From: an uncultured Caulobacterales bacterium
GTDB taxonomy: Bacteria > Pseudomonadota > Alphaproteobacteria > Caulobacterales > Caulobacteraceae
Assembly (NCBI GenBank): GCA_903884425.1
Contig: CAISEP010000006.1
Coordinates: 113,049-177,048 of the forward strand
Direction: 5' to 3'
Length of the DNA: 64,000 nucleotides
This document shows, one piece after another, positions 1 to 8,449 of this stretch; positions within the stretch are counted from its first letter, which is position 1; each line of letters begins with the position of its first letter. A program made the position numbers and the translations under genes. The notes under the pieces are model-generated. The model was not told the origin of the DNA and did not search any database. It worked only from the letters and a program-made list of their open reading frames with translations.

Positions 1-519
1 CGCTCGCAGGCGGGCAAAGGGGGAGCGACCCTTGCCGTCGAGATCGGGGCCGTAGATGCCGGGCAGGCGGAAGATGGTGGCGGACAGACCCAGCCGGTCT
101 CCCAGGGCCAGCCAGGCCTGCTCTGCGGCCACCCGGCGCACGGCCTCCGGTGACAGGGGGGTGACGGCGGTCCGCTCGAACACCCAGCGGCCCCCGTGAT
201 CACCATAGACGCCGGTGGTGGAGAGGTAGCCGACCCAGTCCGGACGCGCGGCCCCGCGGTCCAGCAACGGGGCGAGGGCGGCATGGCCCGGACATCCCTC
301 CGGACCCGGGGCGGCGCTGAGCAGCAGGGCGTCCGACCCCGCCAGACCCGCCTCCAGCCCCTCCGGATCGGCGGGGTCCACGGGCAGGATACCCCGTGCC
401 GCCAGCCGGTCCCGCCCCTCCGGTCGGCGGGAGGTTCCGGCCACCTGCCAGCCCAGGGCCAGGAGCCGGTCTGCCAGGACCCCGGCCGTGTAGCCGAAGC
501 CGTGGACGAACAGCTTCAC
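1..519 (-). CDS. NAD(P)-dependent epimerase/dehydratase (SDR), C-terminus beyond window
   Basis: The reading frame is open from a GTG at 519 to the left edge, giving 173 residues. It begins MKLFVHGFGYTAGVLADRL, a Rossmann start with a GFGYTA glycine-rich loop, and later has YLSTTGVYGD and FRLPGIYGP, the usual extended-SDR active-site and sugar-nucleotide-epimerase segments (YeeZ-like group). The GTG lies one base past the galU stop, so the two are almost certainly co-transcribed and translationally coupled. The neighbourhood of glmS and galU suggests nucleotide-sugar or envelope metabolism, but the substrate cannot be read from the sequence. The C-terminal part is missing only because the window ends. 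Confidence 0.85.
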   Translation of the reverse strand, partial: MKLFVHGFGYTAGVLADRLLALGWQVAGTSRRPEGRDRLAARGILPVDPADPEGLEAGLAGSDALLLSAAPGPEGCPGHAALAPLLDRGAARPDWVGYLSTTGVYGDHGGRWVFERTAVTPLSPEAVRRVAAEQAWLALGDRLGLSATIFRLPGIYGPDLDGKGRSPFARLRA

Positions 520-520
520 C

Positions 521-1393
521 TCAGGCCGTCAGCAGGGGGGCCAGGGCCGCGCGGGCCGCATCGGCCAGATCGGGACGCTTCAGGGTGAGGGCGACATTGG
601 CGCGCAGCCAGCCGATCCGGTCGCCGCAGTCATAGCTCTCGCCCTCATAGTCGAAGGCGTGGAAGTCCTGGGTCTGCATCAGCTTGGCCATGGCGTCGGT
701 CAGCTGGATCTCGCCGCCGGCCCCCTTCTGGCGCTCTGAAAGGATGTCGAAGATCTCCGGCTGCAGGATGTAGCGGCCGAGCACCGACAGGTTGGACGGG
801 GCAGTGCCCTGTGGCGGCTTTTCCACCATGCCGGACATCTTGATCAGGCGACCGTCGCGGCTGACGGGGGTGACGATGCCGTACTTGTGGGTCTCCGTCT
901 CCGGCACCGGTTCCACCACCACGATGTTGCCGCCCACCTGGTTGTAGGCGGCGATCGCCTGGGCGGTGCAGGAGGTGGGGCCGTCGACGATCACGTCGGG
1001 CAGGAGCACGGCAAAGGGCTCGTCCCCGATGATGTCACGGGCGCACCAGACGGCATGGCCGAGGCCCAGCGGTGCCATCTGGCGGACATAGGAGATCTCC
1101 CCCTCCTTGGGCAGGTCGGCCAGCAGGGCGTCCAGCAGGTCGGTCTTGTTCTTGTCCCTCAGGGTGGCCTCGAGCTCCACATGGTGGTCGAAATAGTCCT
1201 CCATGGCCGTCTTGCCCCGGCCGGTGACCAGCACGAAATGCTCGATCCCGGCCGCCCGGGCTTCTGCGATCACGTGATGGATCAGCGGGCGGTCCACCAC
1301 CGGCAGCATCTCCTTGGCCACCGTCTTGGCGGCGGGCAGCATGCGGGTGCCCAGACCCGCGACGGGGAAGATGGCCTTGCGAACGCGCTTCAT
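521..1393 (-). CDS. galU: UTP-glucose-1-phosphate uridylyltransferase
   Basis: Makes UDP-glucose from UTP and glucose-1-phosphate for surface polysaccharides. The N-terminus RKAIFPVAGLGTRMLPAAK holds the nucleotide-binding GLGTR signature, followed by KEMLPVVDRP and, further on, GLGHAVWCAR and VEKPPQG, all typical of bacterial GalU. With this start it is 290 residues, normal for the family. An in-frame ATG at 1408 would add five residues, but AAGGA sits seven bases before the ATG at 1393, so I prefer the shorter form. It lies 56 bp after glmS and 1 bp before the epimerase gene, probably one transcript. Confidence 0.95.
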   Translation of the reverse strand: MKRVRKAIFPVAGLGTRMLPAAKTVAKEMLPVVDRPLIHHVIAEARAAGIEHFVLVTGRGKTAMEDYFDHHVELEATLRDKNKTDLLDALLADLPKEGEISYVRQMAPLGLGHAVWCARDIIGDEPFAVLLPDVIVDGPTSCTAQAIAAYNQVGGNIVVVEPVPETETHKYGIVTPVSRDGRLIKMSGMVEKPPQGTAPSNLSVLGRYILQPEIFDILSERQKGAGGEIQLTDAMAKLMQTQDFHAFDYEGESYDCGDRIGWLRANVALTLKRPDLADAARAALAPLLTA

Positions 1394-1449
1394 CAGCTGA
1401 TCCTTCATTCACCCGCGGACAGGGACCCGGTCCGCGGAGGTGCGTTGAT

Positions 1450-3282
1450 TTATTCGACGGTGACGGACTTGGCCAGATTGCGCGGCTGGTCCACGTCGGT
1501 GCCCTTCTGGACGGCCACGTGATAGGCGAGCAACTGGATGGAGGTGGCGAAGGCCAGCGGCGCGATCAGCGGGTCGCAGACCGGGGCCAGCAGGACGCGG
1601 ACGCCGGCCGGGGCGCGGGCGGCACCATCGGCATCGGCGATCAGCACCACCGGTGCCCCCCGGGCCCGGACCTCCTGCAGGTTTGACATGGTTTTGTCGA
1701 ACAGGCTGTCGGAGGGGGCGATGACGATGATCGGCGTGGCCTCGTCCACCAGGGCGATGGGGCCGTGCTTCAGCTCTCCGGCGGCATAACCTTCTGCGTG
1801 GATATAGCTGATTTCCTTCAGCTTTAGCGCGCCTTCCAGAGCCAGCGGATAGGACGGGCCGCGGCCGAGATAGAGCACGTCCTTTGCCTTGGACAGCTCA
1901 TAGGCCAGCGCCTTGATGTCGGTCTCCACATCCATGGCCTTCAGGATGGTGCGGGGCGCCTCCATCAGCACCTGGACCAGGCGGGCCTCCTCGGCGGCGT
2001 CGATCCGGCCCCGCTGGGCGGCGGCGGCGATGGCCAGCGCCGTCAGGGCACAGACCTGGGCGGTGAAGGCCTTGGTGGAGGCGACCCCGATCTCCGGACC
2101 CGCATGGGTCGGCCACATGCGGTCGGCCTCCCGGGCCATGGTGCTCTCGTGATTGTTCACCAGGGCCGCGGTGGCCAGGCCCTTCGCCTTGCACCACCGC
2201 AGGGCCGCCAGGGTGTCGGCGGTCTCGCCGGACTGGGAGACGGCCAGGCACAGCGTGCCAGGGGTGATGGCGGGGGTGCGGTAGCGGAACTCCGACGCCA
2301 CCTCCACGTCCATGGGCAGGTCGGCATACTGCTCGAACAGGTACTTGGCGGTCAGGGCCGCATAGAAGGCGGTGCCGCAGGCCAGGATCTGCATCCTGGT
2401 GACCTGGGCGAAGTCCAGCGGCGGCAGGCTGTCGTGGCTCGGCACACGGGCGCGGCCGTGGATCGGGTCCAGATAGGCGGACAGGGTGTGCTGGCAGGCG
2501 TCCGGCTGTTCATGGATCTCCTTCTCCATGAAGTGGCGATAGGCCCCCTTTTCCACGAGCGCGGCGGAGGCACTGACCTGGTGCACCGTGCGGCTGACCG
2601 CCTGGCCCTGGTCGTTGAAGATGTGGGCGGCGTGATCGTCGATGGCCACGTAGTCGCCCTCGTTCAGATAGGCGATGCGCTGGGTGAAGGGACCCACCGC
2701 CAGGGCGTCGGAGCCGATGAACATCTCCCCCTCGCCATAGCCGACCACCAGGGGGCTGCCCCGGCGGGCACCCATGACCAGCCGGTCCTCCCCGTCGATC
2801 AGCACGGCCAGGGCATAGGCCCCCTCCAGCCGGTCCAGGGTGCGCTTGAAGGCGGCCAGTGGCGGCAGGCCGTCCGCAAGGCCCTGGTCGATCAGATGGG
2901 CCACCACCTCGGTGTCGGTGTCGCTGGTGAAGGTCCGGCCGGCGGCGATCAGTTCCTTCTTCAGCTCCGCGAAGTTCTCGATGATGCCGTTGTGCACGAC
3001 GGCAACCCGGCCGGCCATCTGGGGGTGGGCGTTGCGCTCGCTCGGCGCGCCGTGGGTGGCCCAGCGGGTATGGCCGATGCCCACCGTGGCATTGACCGGG
3101 GCCTCCTTCAGGGCGGCTTCCAGGGCGCGGATCTTGCCCTGGGCCCGGCGGCGGACGAGGTGGTGGTCCTCGATCGCCGCGATGCCGGCACTGTCATAGC
3201 CCCGGTATTCGAGGCGCTTGAGGCTCTCGATCACCCGGTCTGCCACCTGGGTCCTGCCGACGATGCCGATGATGCCGCACAT
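1450..3282 (-). CDS. glmS: Glutamine-fructose-6-phosphate aminotransferase (isomerizing)
   Basis: First committed enzyme of UDP-GlcNAc synthesis: converts fructose-6-phosphate and glutamine to glucosamine-6-phosphate. The 610-residue length is standard. Cys2 of MCGIIGIVG is the N-terminal glutaminase nucleophile. RLEYRGYDSAG and GHTRWATHGAPSERNAHP follow in the glutaminase domain. Two SIS domains come after, with LACGTAFYA, SQSGETADT and GVASTKAFTAQ, and the C-terminus ends in LAKSVTVE, the conserved tail that closes over the sugar site. No glmS ribozyme is expected in this lineage and I see none in the 118 bp upstream. An AGGA 11 bases before the ATG may serve as ribosome-binding site. Confidence 0.97.
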   Translation of the reverse strand: MCGIIGIVGRTQVADRVIESLKRLEYRGYDSAGIAAIEDHHLVRRRAQGKIRALEAALKEAPVNATVGIGHTRWATHGAPSERNAHPQMAGRVAVVHNGIIENFAELKKELIAAGRTFTSDTDTEVVAHLIDQGLADGLPPLAAFKRTLDRLEGAYALAVLIDGEDRLVMGARRGSPLVVGYGEGEMFIGSDALAVGPFTQRIAYLNEGDYVAIDDHAAHIFNDQGQAVSRTVHQVSASAALVEKGAYRHFMEKEIHEQPDACQHTLSAYLDPIHGRARVPSHDSLPPLDFAQVTRMQILACGTAFYAALTAKYLFEQYADLPMDVEVASEFRYRTPAITPGTLCLAVSQSGETADTLAALRWCKAKGLATAALVNNHESTMAREADRMWPTHAGPEIGVASTKAFTAQVCALTALAIAAAAQRGRIDAAEEARLVQVLMEAPRTILKAMDVETDIKALAYELSKAKDVLYLGRGPSYPLALEGALKLKEISYIHAEGYAAGELKHGPIALVDEATPIIVIAPSDSLFDKTMSNLQEVRARGAPVVLIADADGAARAPAGVRVLLAPVCDPLIAPLAFATSIQLLAYHVAVQKGTDVDQPRNLAKSVTVE

Positions 3283-3400
3283 GCTGGGTCTGTCCTGAGG
3301 GGGAGCGCTGGGTGTCCCGGAGAGGGGCGTTTAACAAGCTTCGGCGTGGGGAGGGACTCAATATCGGTTTCGGATCGTTTCAGCCCGCCACTCCAGTGCC

Positions 3401-4390
3401 CTATTCGGGGATGGAGATGACGGCCCCTCGGGCTTTCAGCCGGTCCAGCAGGCCATTGGTCCGGTCCAGATAGGTCAGGTCCACCAGGGCGACGGTCTTG
3501 CCCGGGCGGGACAGGGCCTCGTCGATGGCGGAGACGGCATCCTGGGTTCCGCGTTCGGTGAGGGCCTGGAGGCTGGGCAGGTCCTCGAGGCACTGGGCGA
3601 TGCTCATGCGCGACTTGAACTGGCGCAGGCGGGCCATGTCGCCGCGGCCCCAGGCCTCCGCAGCCACCCGGGCGTCAGAGGATTCCCAGGCGATCTCGTC
3701 CATCTCCTGGTGGAAACAGGCAAGGCCGCGGGCATCGTCCAGGGTGGTTACGATCTTCACCAGGGGCGCGGCCTTCAGCCGACCCATGGTCTGGATCCGC
3801 ACGTGCAGCTGGCGGGCCAGGCGCTCGACGGTCGAGACGGGCTTCTCGCTGGACAGCCCCTCTGCCCGGCGGATGTCGCCGATCAGCGCCGCGCCGGCCA
3901 CCACGGGCTTGTAGCGGTCATAGTGCCTGGCCGGCAGGTGCGACCGGGCGACGGCACGCTGATAGGCCTGGAAATCGGCAGGCGACAGGACCTGCGCCAG
4001 GGTCTTGCCCTGCGGGTTCTGCAGCCGCCCCAGGCTCAGCAGCAGGCCCATTGTGTCCAGCACGCCCAGGGTCGGCTCAGGCGGGACCAGCAGGGCATGG
4101 GCCCCGTCCAGGGCGTGGAGCACCCGGCCCTTCGGCCAGTCCAGCCCGTGGGGCAGGGGACGGATATAGCCGAGGATGACGACCTGGCTGTCCCCGCGGG
4201 TGACCCGCCACAGGGCCGGACCCGGCAGGGTGACCTGGACGGGGGCCAGTTCCGTCACGACGGAGCTGTCGTCGGCGGCGGTGGGCGGGACGGGCGGTGT
4301 CGGCCCCGGCACCTGAGCGCGCGCCGGATCGACATTGCCGCCGGTGAGGACCAGCAGCGCGGCTGTGACGGCCGCCAGACCCCGCATCAC
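3401..4390 (-). CDS. TraB/GumN-like secreted protein lacking the signature histidines
   Basis: A 329-residue protein with a signal peptide (hydrophobic residues 4-17, likely cut after ARA near residue 25). The layout matches TraB/GumN (PF01963-type) proteins: PALWRVTRGDSQVVILGYIRPLPHGLDWP near residues 58-86, a central helical part, and a C-terminal GLLDRLKARG. Family members normally carry GTxH where this one reads GYIR (residues 74-77), and a GxGHL near the C-terminus where this one reads VDLTYL. The metal/active-site-type histidines are therefore absent, which suggests a non-catalytic member. It overlaps the 3' end of kdsD by 4 bp (ATGA), so translation is coupled. The family call rests on pattern recognition; function is unknown. 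Confidence 0.75.
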   Translation of the reverse strand: MMRGLAAVTAALLVLTGGNVDPARAQVPGPTPPVPPTAADDSSVVTELAPVQVTLPGPALWRVTRGDSQVVILGYIRPLPHGLDWPKGRVLHALDGAHALLVPPEPTLGVLDTMGLLLSLGRLQNPQGKTLAQVLSPADFQAYQRAVARSHLPARHYDRYKPVVAGAALIGDIRRAEGLSSEKPVSTVERLARQLHVRIQTMGRLKAAPLVKIVTTLDDARGLACFHQEMDEIAWESSDARVAAEAWGRGDMARLRQFKSRMSIAQCLEDLPSLQALTERGTQDAVSAIDEALSRPGKTVALVDLTYLDRTNGLLDRLKARGAVISIPE

Positions 4391-5376
4391 ACCACACCCT
4401 GACGGAGAAGATCGTGGATGTGGAGCACGCCCACCGGCCGGCCCGCCTCCACCACGAACAGGACCGTGATCCGGCGGCTGTTCATCAGGTTGAGGGCCTC
4501 GCCCGCCAGCAGGGTCGGGGGGACGGTCAGGGGGGAGCCGGTCATGACCGTCCGCGCCGTCTGCTGCATCAGCCCGTCCATGTGGCGCCGCAGGTCCCCG
4601 TCCGTGATCAGCCCGACGAGGGTCCCGGCGGCATCCACCACGCCCACGCAGCCGAACCGCTTTTCCGTCATGACCAGCAGCGCGTCCGGCATGGGCGTGT
4701 CCACCGCGGTCACCGGCAGCTCGTCCGGTCCGTGCATCAGCTCCGCCACCGTGCGCAGGGCCGCGCCCAGCTTGCCGCCCGGATGGAAGACCTTGAAATC
4801 ATGTGCCCCGAAGCCCCGCCGTTCCAGCAGGGCCACGGCCAGGGCATCCCCCAGGGCCAGCTGGGCGGTGGTGGAGGTGGTGGGCGCATTGAAGGCGTCC
4901 ACGGCCTCCGGCGCATCGGGCAGGCACAGCAACAGGTCCGAGGCCCGGCCCAGCGCGCTGTCCGGGTCGGCGGTCATGCCGATCAGGGGAATGCCGAACC
5001 GGCGGGTATGGGCGATGATGTCCGCCAGTTCCCGGGTCTCGCCGGTCTTGGACAGGGCCAGGACCGCGTCCTCCGCCCCGATCATGCCCAGGTCCCCGTG
5101 GCTGGCCTCTCCCGGATGGACGAACATGGCCGGCTGACCGGTGGAGGCCAGCGTGGCGGCGATCTTGCGCGCCACATGGCCGGACTTGCCCATGCCGGTG
5201 CAGACCAGGCGGCCGGTCAGGGAGGAGATCCTGTCCACGGCGTCGGCAAAGGGATCACCCAGGCCGGCGGCCATCTGCTGCAGGGCGGCGGCCTCGATGC
5301 CCAGGGTGCGGCGGCCGGACTCGAGGGCGGCGCTGCGGGCATCGATGGCCGCCTGAGGAGCCTGAACCTTGGACAT
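4387..5376 (-). CDS. kdsD: Arabinose-5-phosphate isomerase, KpsF/GutQ family
   Basis: Interconverts ribulose-5-phosphate and arabinose-5-phosphate, the first step to Kdo for LPS. The 329 residues match the family. A SIS domain covers roughly residues 45-180 (VCTGMGKSGHVARKIAATLASTG, HPGEASHGDLGM, LSKTGET, NAPTTSTTAQLALGDALA). KVFHPGGKLGAAL links it to two CBS motifs (MTEKRFGCVGVVD...LITDGDLRR and MNSRRITVLFVVE). It starts 2 bp after the small membrane protein gene and overlaps the TraB-like gene by 4 bp, so the three genes form one operon. An AGAGGA lies 10 bases ahead of the ATG. Confidence 0.93.
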   Translation of the reverse strand: MSKVQAPQAAIDARSAALESGRRTLGIEAAALQQMAAGLGDPFADAVDRISSLTGRLVCTGMGKSGHVARKIAATLASTGQPAMFVHPGEASHGDLGMIGAEDAVLALSKTGETRELADIIAHTRRFGIPLIGMTADPDSALGRASDLLLCLPDAPEAVDAFNAPTTSTTAQLALGDALAVALLERRGFGAHDFKVFHPGGKLGAALRTVAELMHGPDELPVTAVDTPMPDALLVMTEKRFGCVGVVDAAGTLVGLITDGDLRRHMDGLMQQTARTVMTGSPLTVPPTLLAGEALNLMNSRRITVLFVVEAGRPVGVLHIHDLLRQGVV

Positions 5377-5377
5377 G

Positions 5378-5620
5378 TCAGTGCGGTCCTCTCATCGGGG
5401 TCGATGGAGCAGATGGAGTGCCGGGGGTGGCCGCCTTGGCCTTGGCCTGGGCCTTGGCCGCCGCCGCGGCCGCATCCTTGCGGGCTTCCACCGCATAATA
5501 GGTCTCGTGGCCGAAGGGCTTGGGCGAACGCTTGCCGATTCCCTGCGGATAGACGAGGGCCAGCGCCACCATGAGCACGGCCGCCACGGCGGCGAGGGAG
5601 AAGAAGATGCGGTCGGACAT
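5378..5620 (-). CDS. Small single-pass membrane protein, function unknown
   Basis: An 80-residue protein, MSDRIFFSLAAVAAVLMVALALVYPQG, with one N-terminal membrane segment (about residues 5-24). A short conserved-looking middle (KPFGHETYY) is followed by an alanine/lysine-rich, low-complexity tail that would lie in the periplasm or cytoplasm. It has no enzymatic motif. The next gene, kdsD, begins 2 bp after its stop, and kdsD is itself coupled to the TraB-like gene, so it probably belongs to the same envelope operon. By position one could think of an LptC-like role, but it is far too short and I see no similarity. Confidence 0.7.
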   Translation of the reverse strand: MSDRIFFSLAAVAAVLMVALALVYPQGIGKRSPKPFGHETYYAVEARKDAAAAAAKAQAKAKAATPGTPSAPSTPMRGPH

Positions 5621-5678
5621 GAGCGTCCCTTAGACCATCTTGCCCGGCAGAGAAACCTGTCCGCGAAGGGGGCGTGAC

Positions 5679-5706
5679 TTGACGGCACGGTCCGCGCGCT
5701 GATAGC
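5679..5706 (+). promoter_or_regulatory. Candidate housekeeping promoter of gpmA
   Basis: TTGACG at 5679-5684 and GATAGC at 5701-5706 are separated by 16 bp. The -35 is an exact match to the Caulobacter-type consensus and the -10 is poor. It is the only convincing -35 in the 148 bp between the divergent small membrane gene and gpmA. Inference only. Confidence 0.4.
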
Positions 5707-5768
5707 CGCAGCCGTCCAGGGCGCGCCGACGCCCGGTCCATTCCAGTCCGACCCACCGGAGGCTGCCC

Positions 5769-6488
5769 ATGCCGACCCTGATCCTCACCCGCCACGGTCA
5801 GAGCCAGTGGAACCTCGAGAACCGCTTCACTGGCTGGGTGGATGTCGGCCTGACCGCGCAGGGCGTCGCCGAGGCGGAACGGGGTGGACAGCTGATCGCC
5901 GAGGCCGGGCTTGCCATCGACCGGGCCTTCACCTCCGTGCTGACCCGGGCCATCCACACCTGCGACCTCAATCTGCGGCTGGCCGGACAGGCCTTCGTGC
6001 CGGTGACCAAGGACTGGCGGCTGAACGAGCGCCACTACGGGGCCCTGACCGGCCTGAACAAGGCCGAGACGGCGGCCAGGCACGGCGAGGCCCAGGTACT
6101 GGAATGGCGCCGGTCCTACGACGTTCCGCCGCCGCCCCTGTCGCCGGATGCGGGCTACGACTTCTCCGCCGACCGTCGCTATCGCGGGGTGCCGGTGCCG
6201 GCCACGGAGAGCCTGAAGATCACGCTGGAGCGGGTGCTGCCCTACTGGTCCGCGGCCATCGAGCCGCATCTTCAGCAGGGCGAGACCGTGCTGGTGGCGG
6301 CCCACGGCAATTCCCTGCGGGCCATCGTCAAGCTGCTGTTCCAGGTCTCCGAGGCGGAGATCGTCGGGGTGGAGATCCCGACGGCCAATCCCCTGGTGAT
6401 CGAACTTTCCCCGGATGCGCGGTCCGTGACCGGGGCGCGGTACCTGGACGCGGGTCGGGCCCAGCCCCTGCCGCACACGGGACGTTAA
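5769..6488 (+). CDS. gpmA: 2,3-bisphosphoglycerate-dependent phosphoglycerate mutase
   Basis: Interconverts 3- and 2-phosphoglycerate in glycolysis and gluconeogenesis. [20 protein letters not shown] contains the phospho-accepting histidine in the RHG signature. [16 protein letters not shown] and [15 protein letters not shown] supply the acid residue and second histidine, and the phosphate-contacting SVLTRAIHT is present. Its 239 residues fall within the family range. It stands opposite to the kdsD operon with its own upstream region, and the pentapeptide gene follows 42 bp later on the same strand, so read-through is possible. Confidence 0.95.
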   Translation: MPTLILTRHGQSQWNLENRFTGWVDVGLTAQGVAEAERGGQLIAEAGLAIDRAFTSVLTRAIHTCDLNLRLAGQAFVPVTKDWRLNERHYGALTGLNKAETAARHGEAQVLEWRRSYDVPPPPLSPDAGYDFSADRRYRGVPVPATESLKITLERVLPYWSAAIEPHLQQGETVLVAAHGNSLRAIVKLLFQVSEAEIVGVEIPTANPLVIELSPDARSVTGARYLDAGRAQPLPHTGR

Positions 6489-6530
6489 GCCCTCTTCGAT
6501 AACGCTTTCGCATCAACGGGATGCGAGCCC

Positions 6531-7790
6531 ATGCAGACGGCCGGCGACGCAGTGACCTATCGGCGCCTGACCCAGGCCCAGGTGGACGAGAGCTGTCGGC
6601 GTCATGAACGTCTGGCCAAGCTGCGTCCCGGGGGCGCGCGGGCGATCTTCTCGTTCACCGACCTGACCGGCCTCGTGCTGCGGGAACGTCCGCTGATGGG
6701 GGCGAACTTCTCCGGTGCCATCCTGCGGGACGCCGACCTGTCCGGTGCCGATCTCGACAATGCCGGCTTCTTCGGGGCCGATCTGAAGGCGGCGCGGCTG
6801 GTGCGGACCTCCCTCAAGCGGGCGGACCTGCGCGGCGCGGTGCTGCGGGACGCCGACCTGACCGGCGCGGACCTGTTCATGGCGGACCTGAGGGCCGGCC
6901 AGATGGCCGCGGCGGACCGGGACGAGGGGTACAAGACCCTCAGCCATGCCTACGGGGCCGCGGACGCCACCGGTGCCAACCTGACCGGGGCCAATCTGCA
7001 GAGCACCTTCATGACCGGCGTGGTCGCCTGCAATGCCGACTTCACCGGCGCGGTGATGAAGGACTGCAAGCTGGTCCGGGCGGTGCTGAAGAATGCCAAT
7101 TTGACCGGGGCCGACCTGGCGGGCGCAGACCTGTCCGGGGCCAATCTGACGGGGGCGACCCTCCTCGATGCCGTGCTGGTGGGGGCCCGGACGCAGGGCT
7201 GGATCACCGACGGGGCGGACATGAAGGGCGTGCTGACCGATGCGCCGAAGGGCATCAGCACCCGGGACCTGCCCGCCGGCGAGATGCTGGCGGCCCATGC
7301 CCGGTGGTGTGCGACCGGTGGGGCGGAGGGGGCCCCCTCCCGCTTCGACGGGGCGGACCTGCGGGCGCTGAAGTCGATCCGCGGCTATGACCTGACGGCC
7401 CTGTCCGCCCGGGGCGCGACCTTCTACGGACTGGACATGGCCGGGGTCCAGCTGCAGGGCGCGCACCTGGAAGGGGCCGATCTGCGGGACTGCGATCTGG
7501 AGGGGGCGGACCTGCGCGGGGCCCGGCTGGCGGGGGCGCAGCTCGGCGGCGCCAATCTGCGCAATGCCCTCCTGGGTCCGCTGATGCTGGGGGGCGGTCG
7601 GCGGCTGGCGGCCTCCCTGCGCGGGGCCGTAGCCCGGCGGGCGGACTTCGCCGGTGCCGATCTCAGCGGCTGCGATCTCTCGGAGTGCGACCTTTCCCGG
7701 TCGGACTTCACCGGGGCCCGGATCGAGGCGGTGGACCTGACCGACGCCCGGCTGGAAGCCGTGACGGGGTTTCGTCTGTTCGACGGCTGA
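6531..7790 (+). CDS. Pentapeptide-repeat protein
   Basis: A 419-residue protein made mainly of A(D/N)LxG pentapeptide repeats, which fold as a right-handed quadrilateral beta-helix. The repeats fall in blocks at about residues 40-122, 145-230 and 268-410. They are separated by non-repeat segments at about 123-144 (MAAADRDEGYKTLSHAYG) and 231-268, the latter containing MLAAHARWCATGG. The first 35 residues are charged and helical (VDESCRRHERLAKL). There is no signal peptide or membrane segment, so it is probably cytoplasmic. Some family members mimic DNA and protect gyrase, but nothing here identifies that role. Upstream is gpmA and downstream, convergent, is hsp20. Confidence 0.85.
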   Translation: MQTAGDAVTYRRLTQAQVDESCRRHERLAKLRPGGARAIFSFTDLTGLVLRERPLMGANFSGAILRDADLSGADLDNAGFFGADLKAARLVRTSLKRADLRGAVLRDADLTGADLFMADLRAGQMAAADRDEGYKTLSHAYGAADATGANLTGANLQSTFMTGVVACNADFTGAVMKDCKLVRAVLKNANLTGADLAGADLSGANLTGATLLDAVLVGARTQGWITDGADMKGVLTDAPKGISTRDLPAGEMLAAHARWCATGGAEGAPSRFDGADLRALKSIRGYDLTALSARGATFYGLDMAGVQLQGAHLEGADLRDCDLEGADLRGARLAGAQLGGANLRNALLGPLMLGGGRRLAASLRGAVARRADFAGADLSGCDLSECDLSRSDFTGARIEAVDLTDARLEAVTGFRLFDG

Positions 7791-7798
7791 GGGGCACG

Positions 7799-7827
7799 AA
7801 AAAGGGCGGCGCATTGCTGCGCCGCCC
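7799..7827 (-). terminator. Intrinsic terminator of the hsp20 gene
   Basis: A perfect 10-bp stem (7804-7813 with 7818-7827, GGGCGGCGCA and its complement) with a 4-nt loop. On the minus strand it is followed by five T residues (7799-7803). It lies 28 bp beyond the hsp20 stop. On the plus strand there is no T tract, so it acts mainly on hsp20. Confidence 0.85.
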
Positions 7828-7855
7828 CCGACTTCGATGGCTTGGACCGGTCAGG

Positions 7856-8308
7856 TCAGGCCGCGCCCGCCTCGATCAGCGGGGCCTTGGGCGTGGCGAT
7901 GGGAATCTGCCGCGGCTTGAGGCTTTCCGGCAGTTCCCGCTTCAGGTCGATGGACAGCAGGCCATCGGCCAGCTCGGCGCTGGACACCACCACATAGTCG
8001 GCCAGCTGGAACCGGCGGTCGAAGTTCCGCGCGGCCAGGCCCTGGTGCAGGAAGCGTCGGCCGGTGTCGTTGTCGGCCTTGCGACCGCTGACGGTGAGCA
8101 CGTTTTCCCGGGCCTCGAGGGTCAGTTCCTCGGCCTTGAAGCCGGCCACGGCGATCTCGATCCGGTAGGCGTTCTCGCCCACGGACTCGATGTTGTAGGG
8201 CGGATAGCCGCCGGCGCTCTCGGTCTTGGCGGCGGCGTCCAGCAGGGCGGCCAGCCGGTCGAAGCCGACGATGGAGCGGTACATGGGAGAGGCGTTGTAG
8301 GTTCGCAT
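7856..8308 (-). CDS. Small heat-shock protein, Hsp20/IbpA type
   Basis: A 150-residue ATP-independent holdase chaperone that binds unfolding proteins. The opening MYRSIVGFDRLAALLDA matches the N-terminal arm of alphaproteobacterial Hsp20 class A proteins. The alpha-crystallin domain runs from about YNIESVGENAYRIEIAVAGF to LADGLLSIDLKRELPE, and a short C-terminal arm containing RQIPI (an I-x-I anchor) follows. A very good AGGAGG precedes the ATG by 8 bases and is buried in a ROSE-like hairpin. With its own promoter-like site and terminator the gene appears monocistronic. Confidence 0.93.
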   Translation of the reverse strand: MRTYNASPMYRSIVGFDRLAALLDAAAKTESAGGYPPYNIESVGENAYRIEIAVAGFKAEELTLEARENVLTVSGRKADNDTGRRFLHQGLAARNFDRRFQLADYVVVSSAELADGLLSIDLKRELPESLKPRQIPIATPKAPLIEAGAA

Positions 8309-8312
8309 GTGA

Positions 8313-8443
8313 GCATCCTCCTGGGATTAGCAAGGTTGCAAAGGCCTGCGCCTGCGAGAGCGCCGACCCCTGGGATGAACCGTCATCGACCCGTGAGGCA
8401 TCGACAGTGGTTCGTGGCGACCCGGACATCCAGCACCGCCACG
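8313..8443 (-). promoter_or_regulatory. Candidate ROSE-type RNA thermometer in the hsp20 leader
   Basis: On the minus strand, CCTTGCT (8329-8335) can pair with AGGAGG (8317-8322) across a 6-nt loop, leaving one G bulged opposite the Shine-Dalgarno. The stem is extended by GCA/UGC pairs past one A-A mismatch (8313-8339). This is the arrangement known from rhizobial ROSE elements (UUGCU facing the SD with a critical unpaired G). A second hairpin with a perfect 7-bp stem (8413-8419 with 8437-8443) sits at the predicted 5' end. The pairing was worked out by hand; heat-controlled melting is inference from the family. Confidence 0.7.
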
Positions 8444-8449
8444 ATGTTC

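Noticed and set aside
3283..3400. glmS ribozyme or riboswitch upstream of glmS
   Set aside because: Only 118 bp with no recognisable ribozyme core; the element is typical of Firmicutes.
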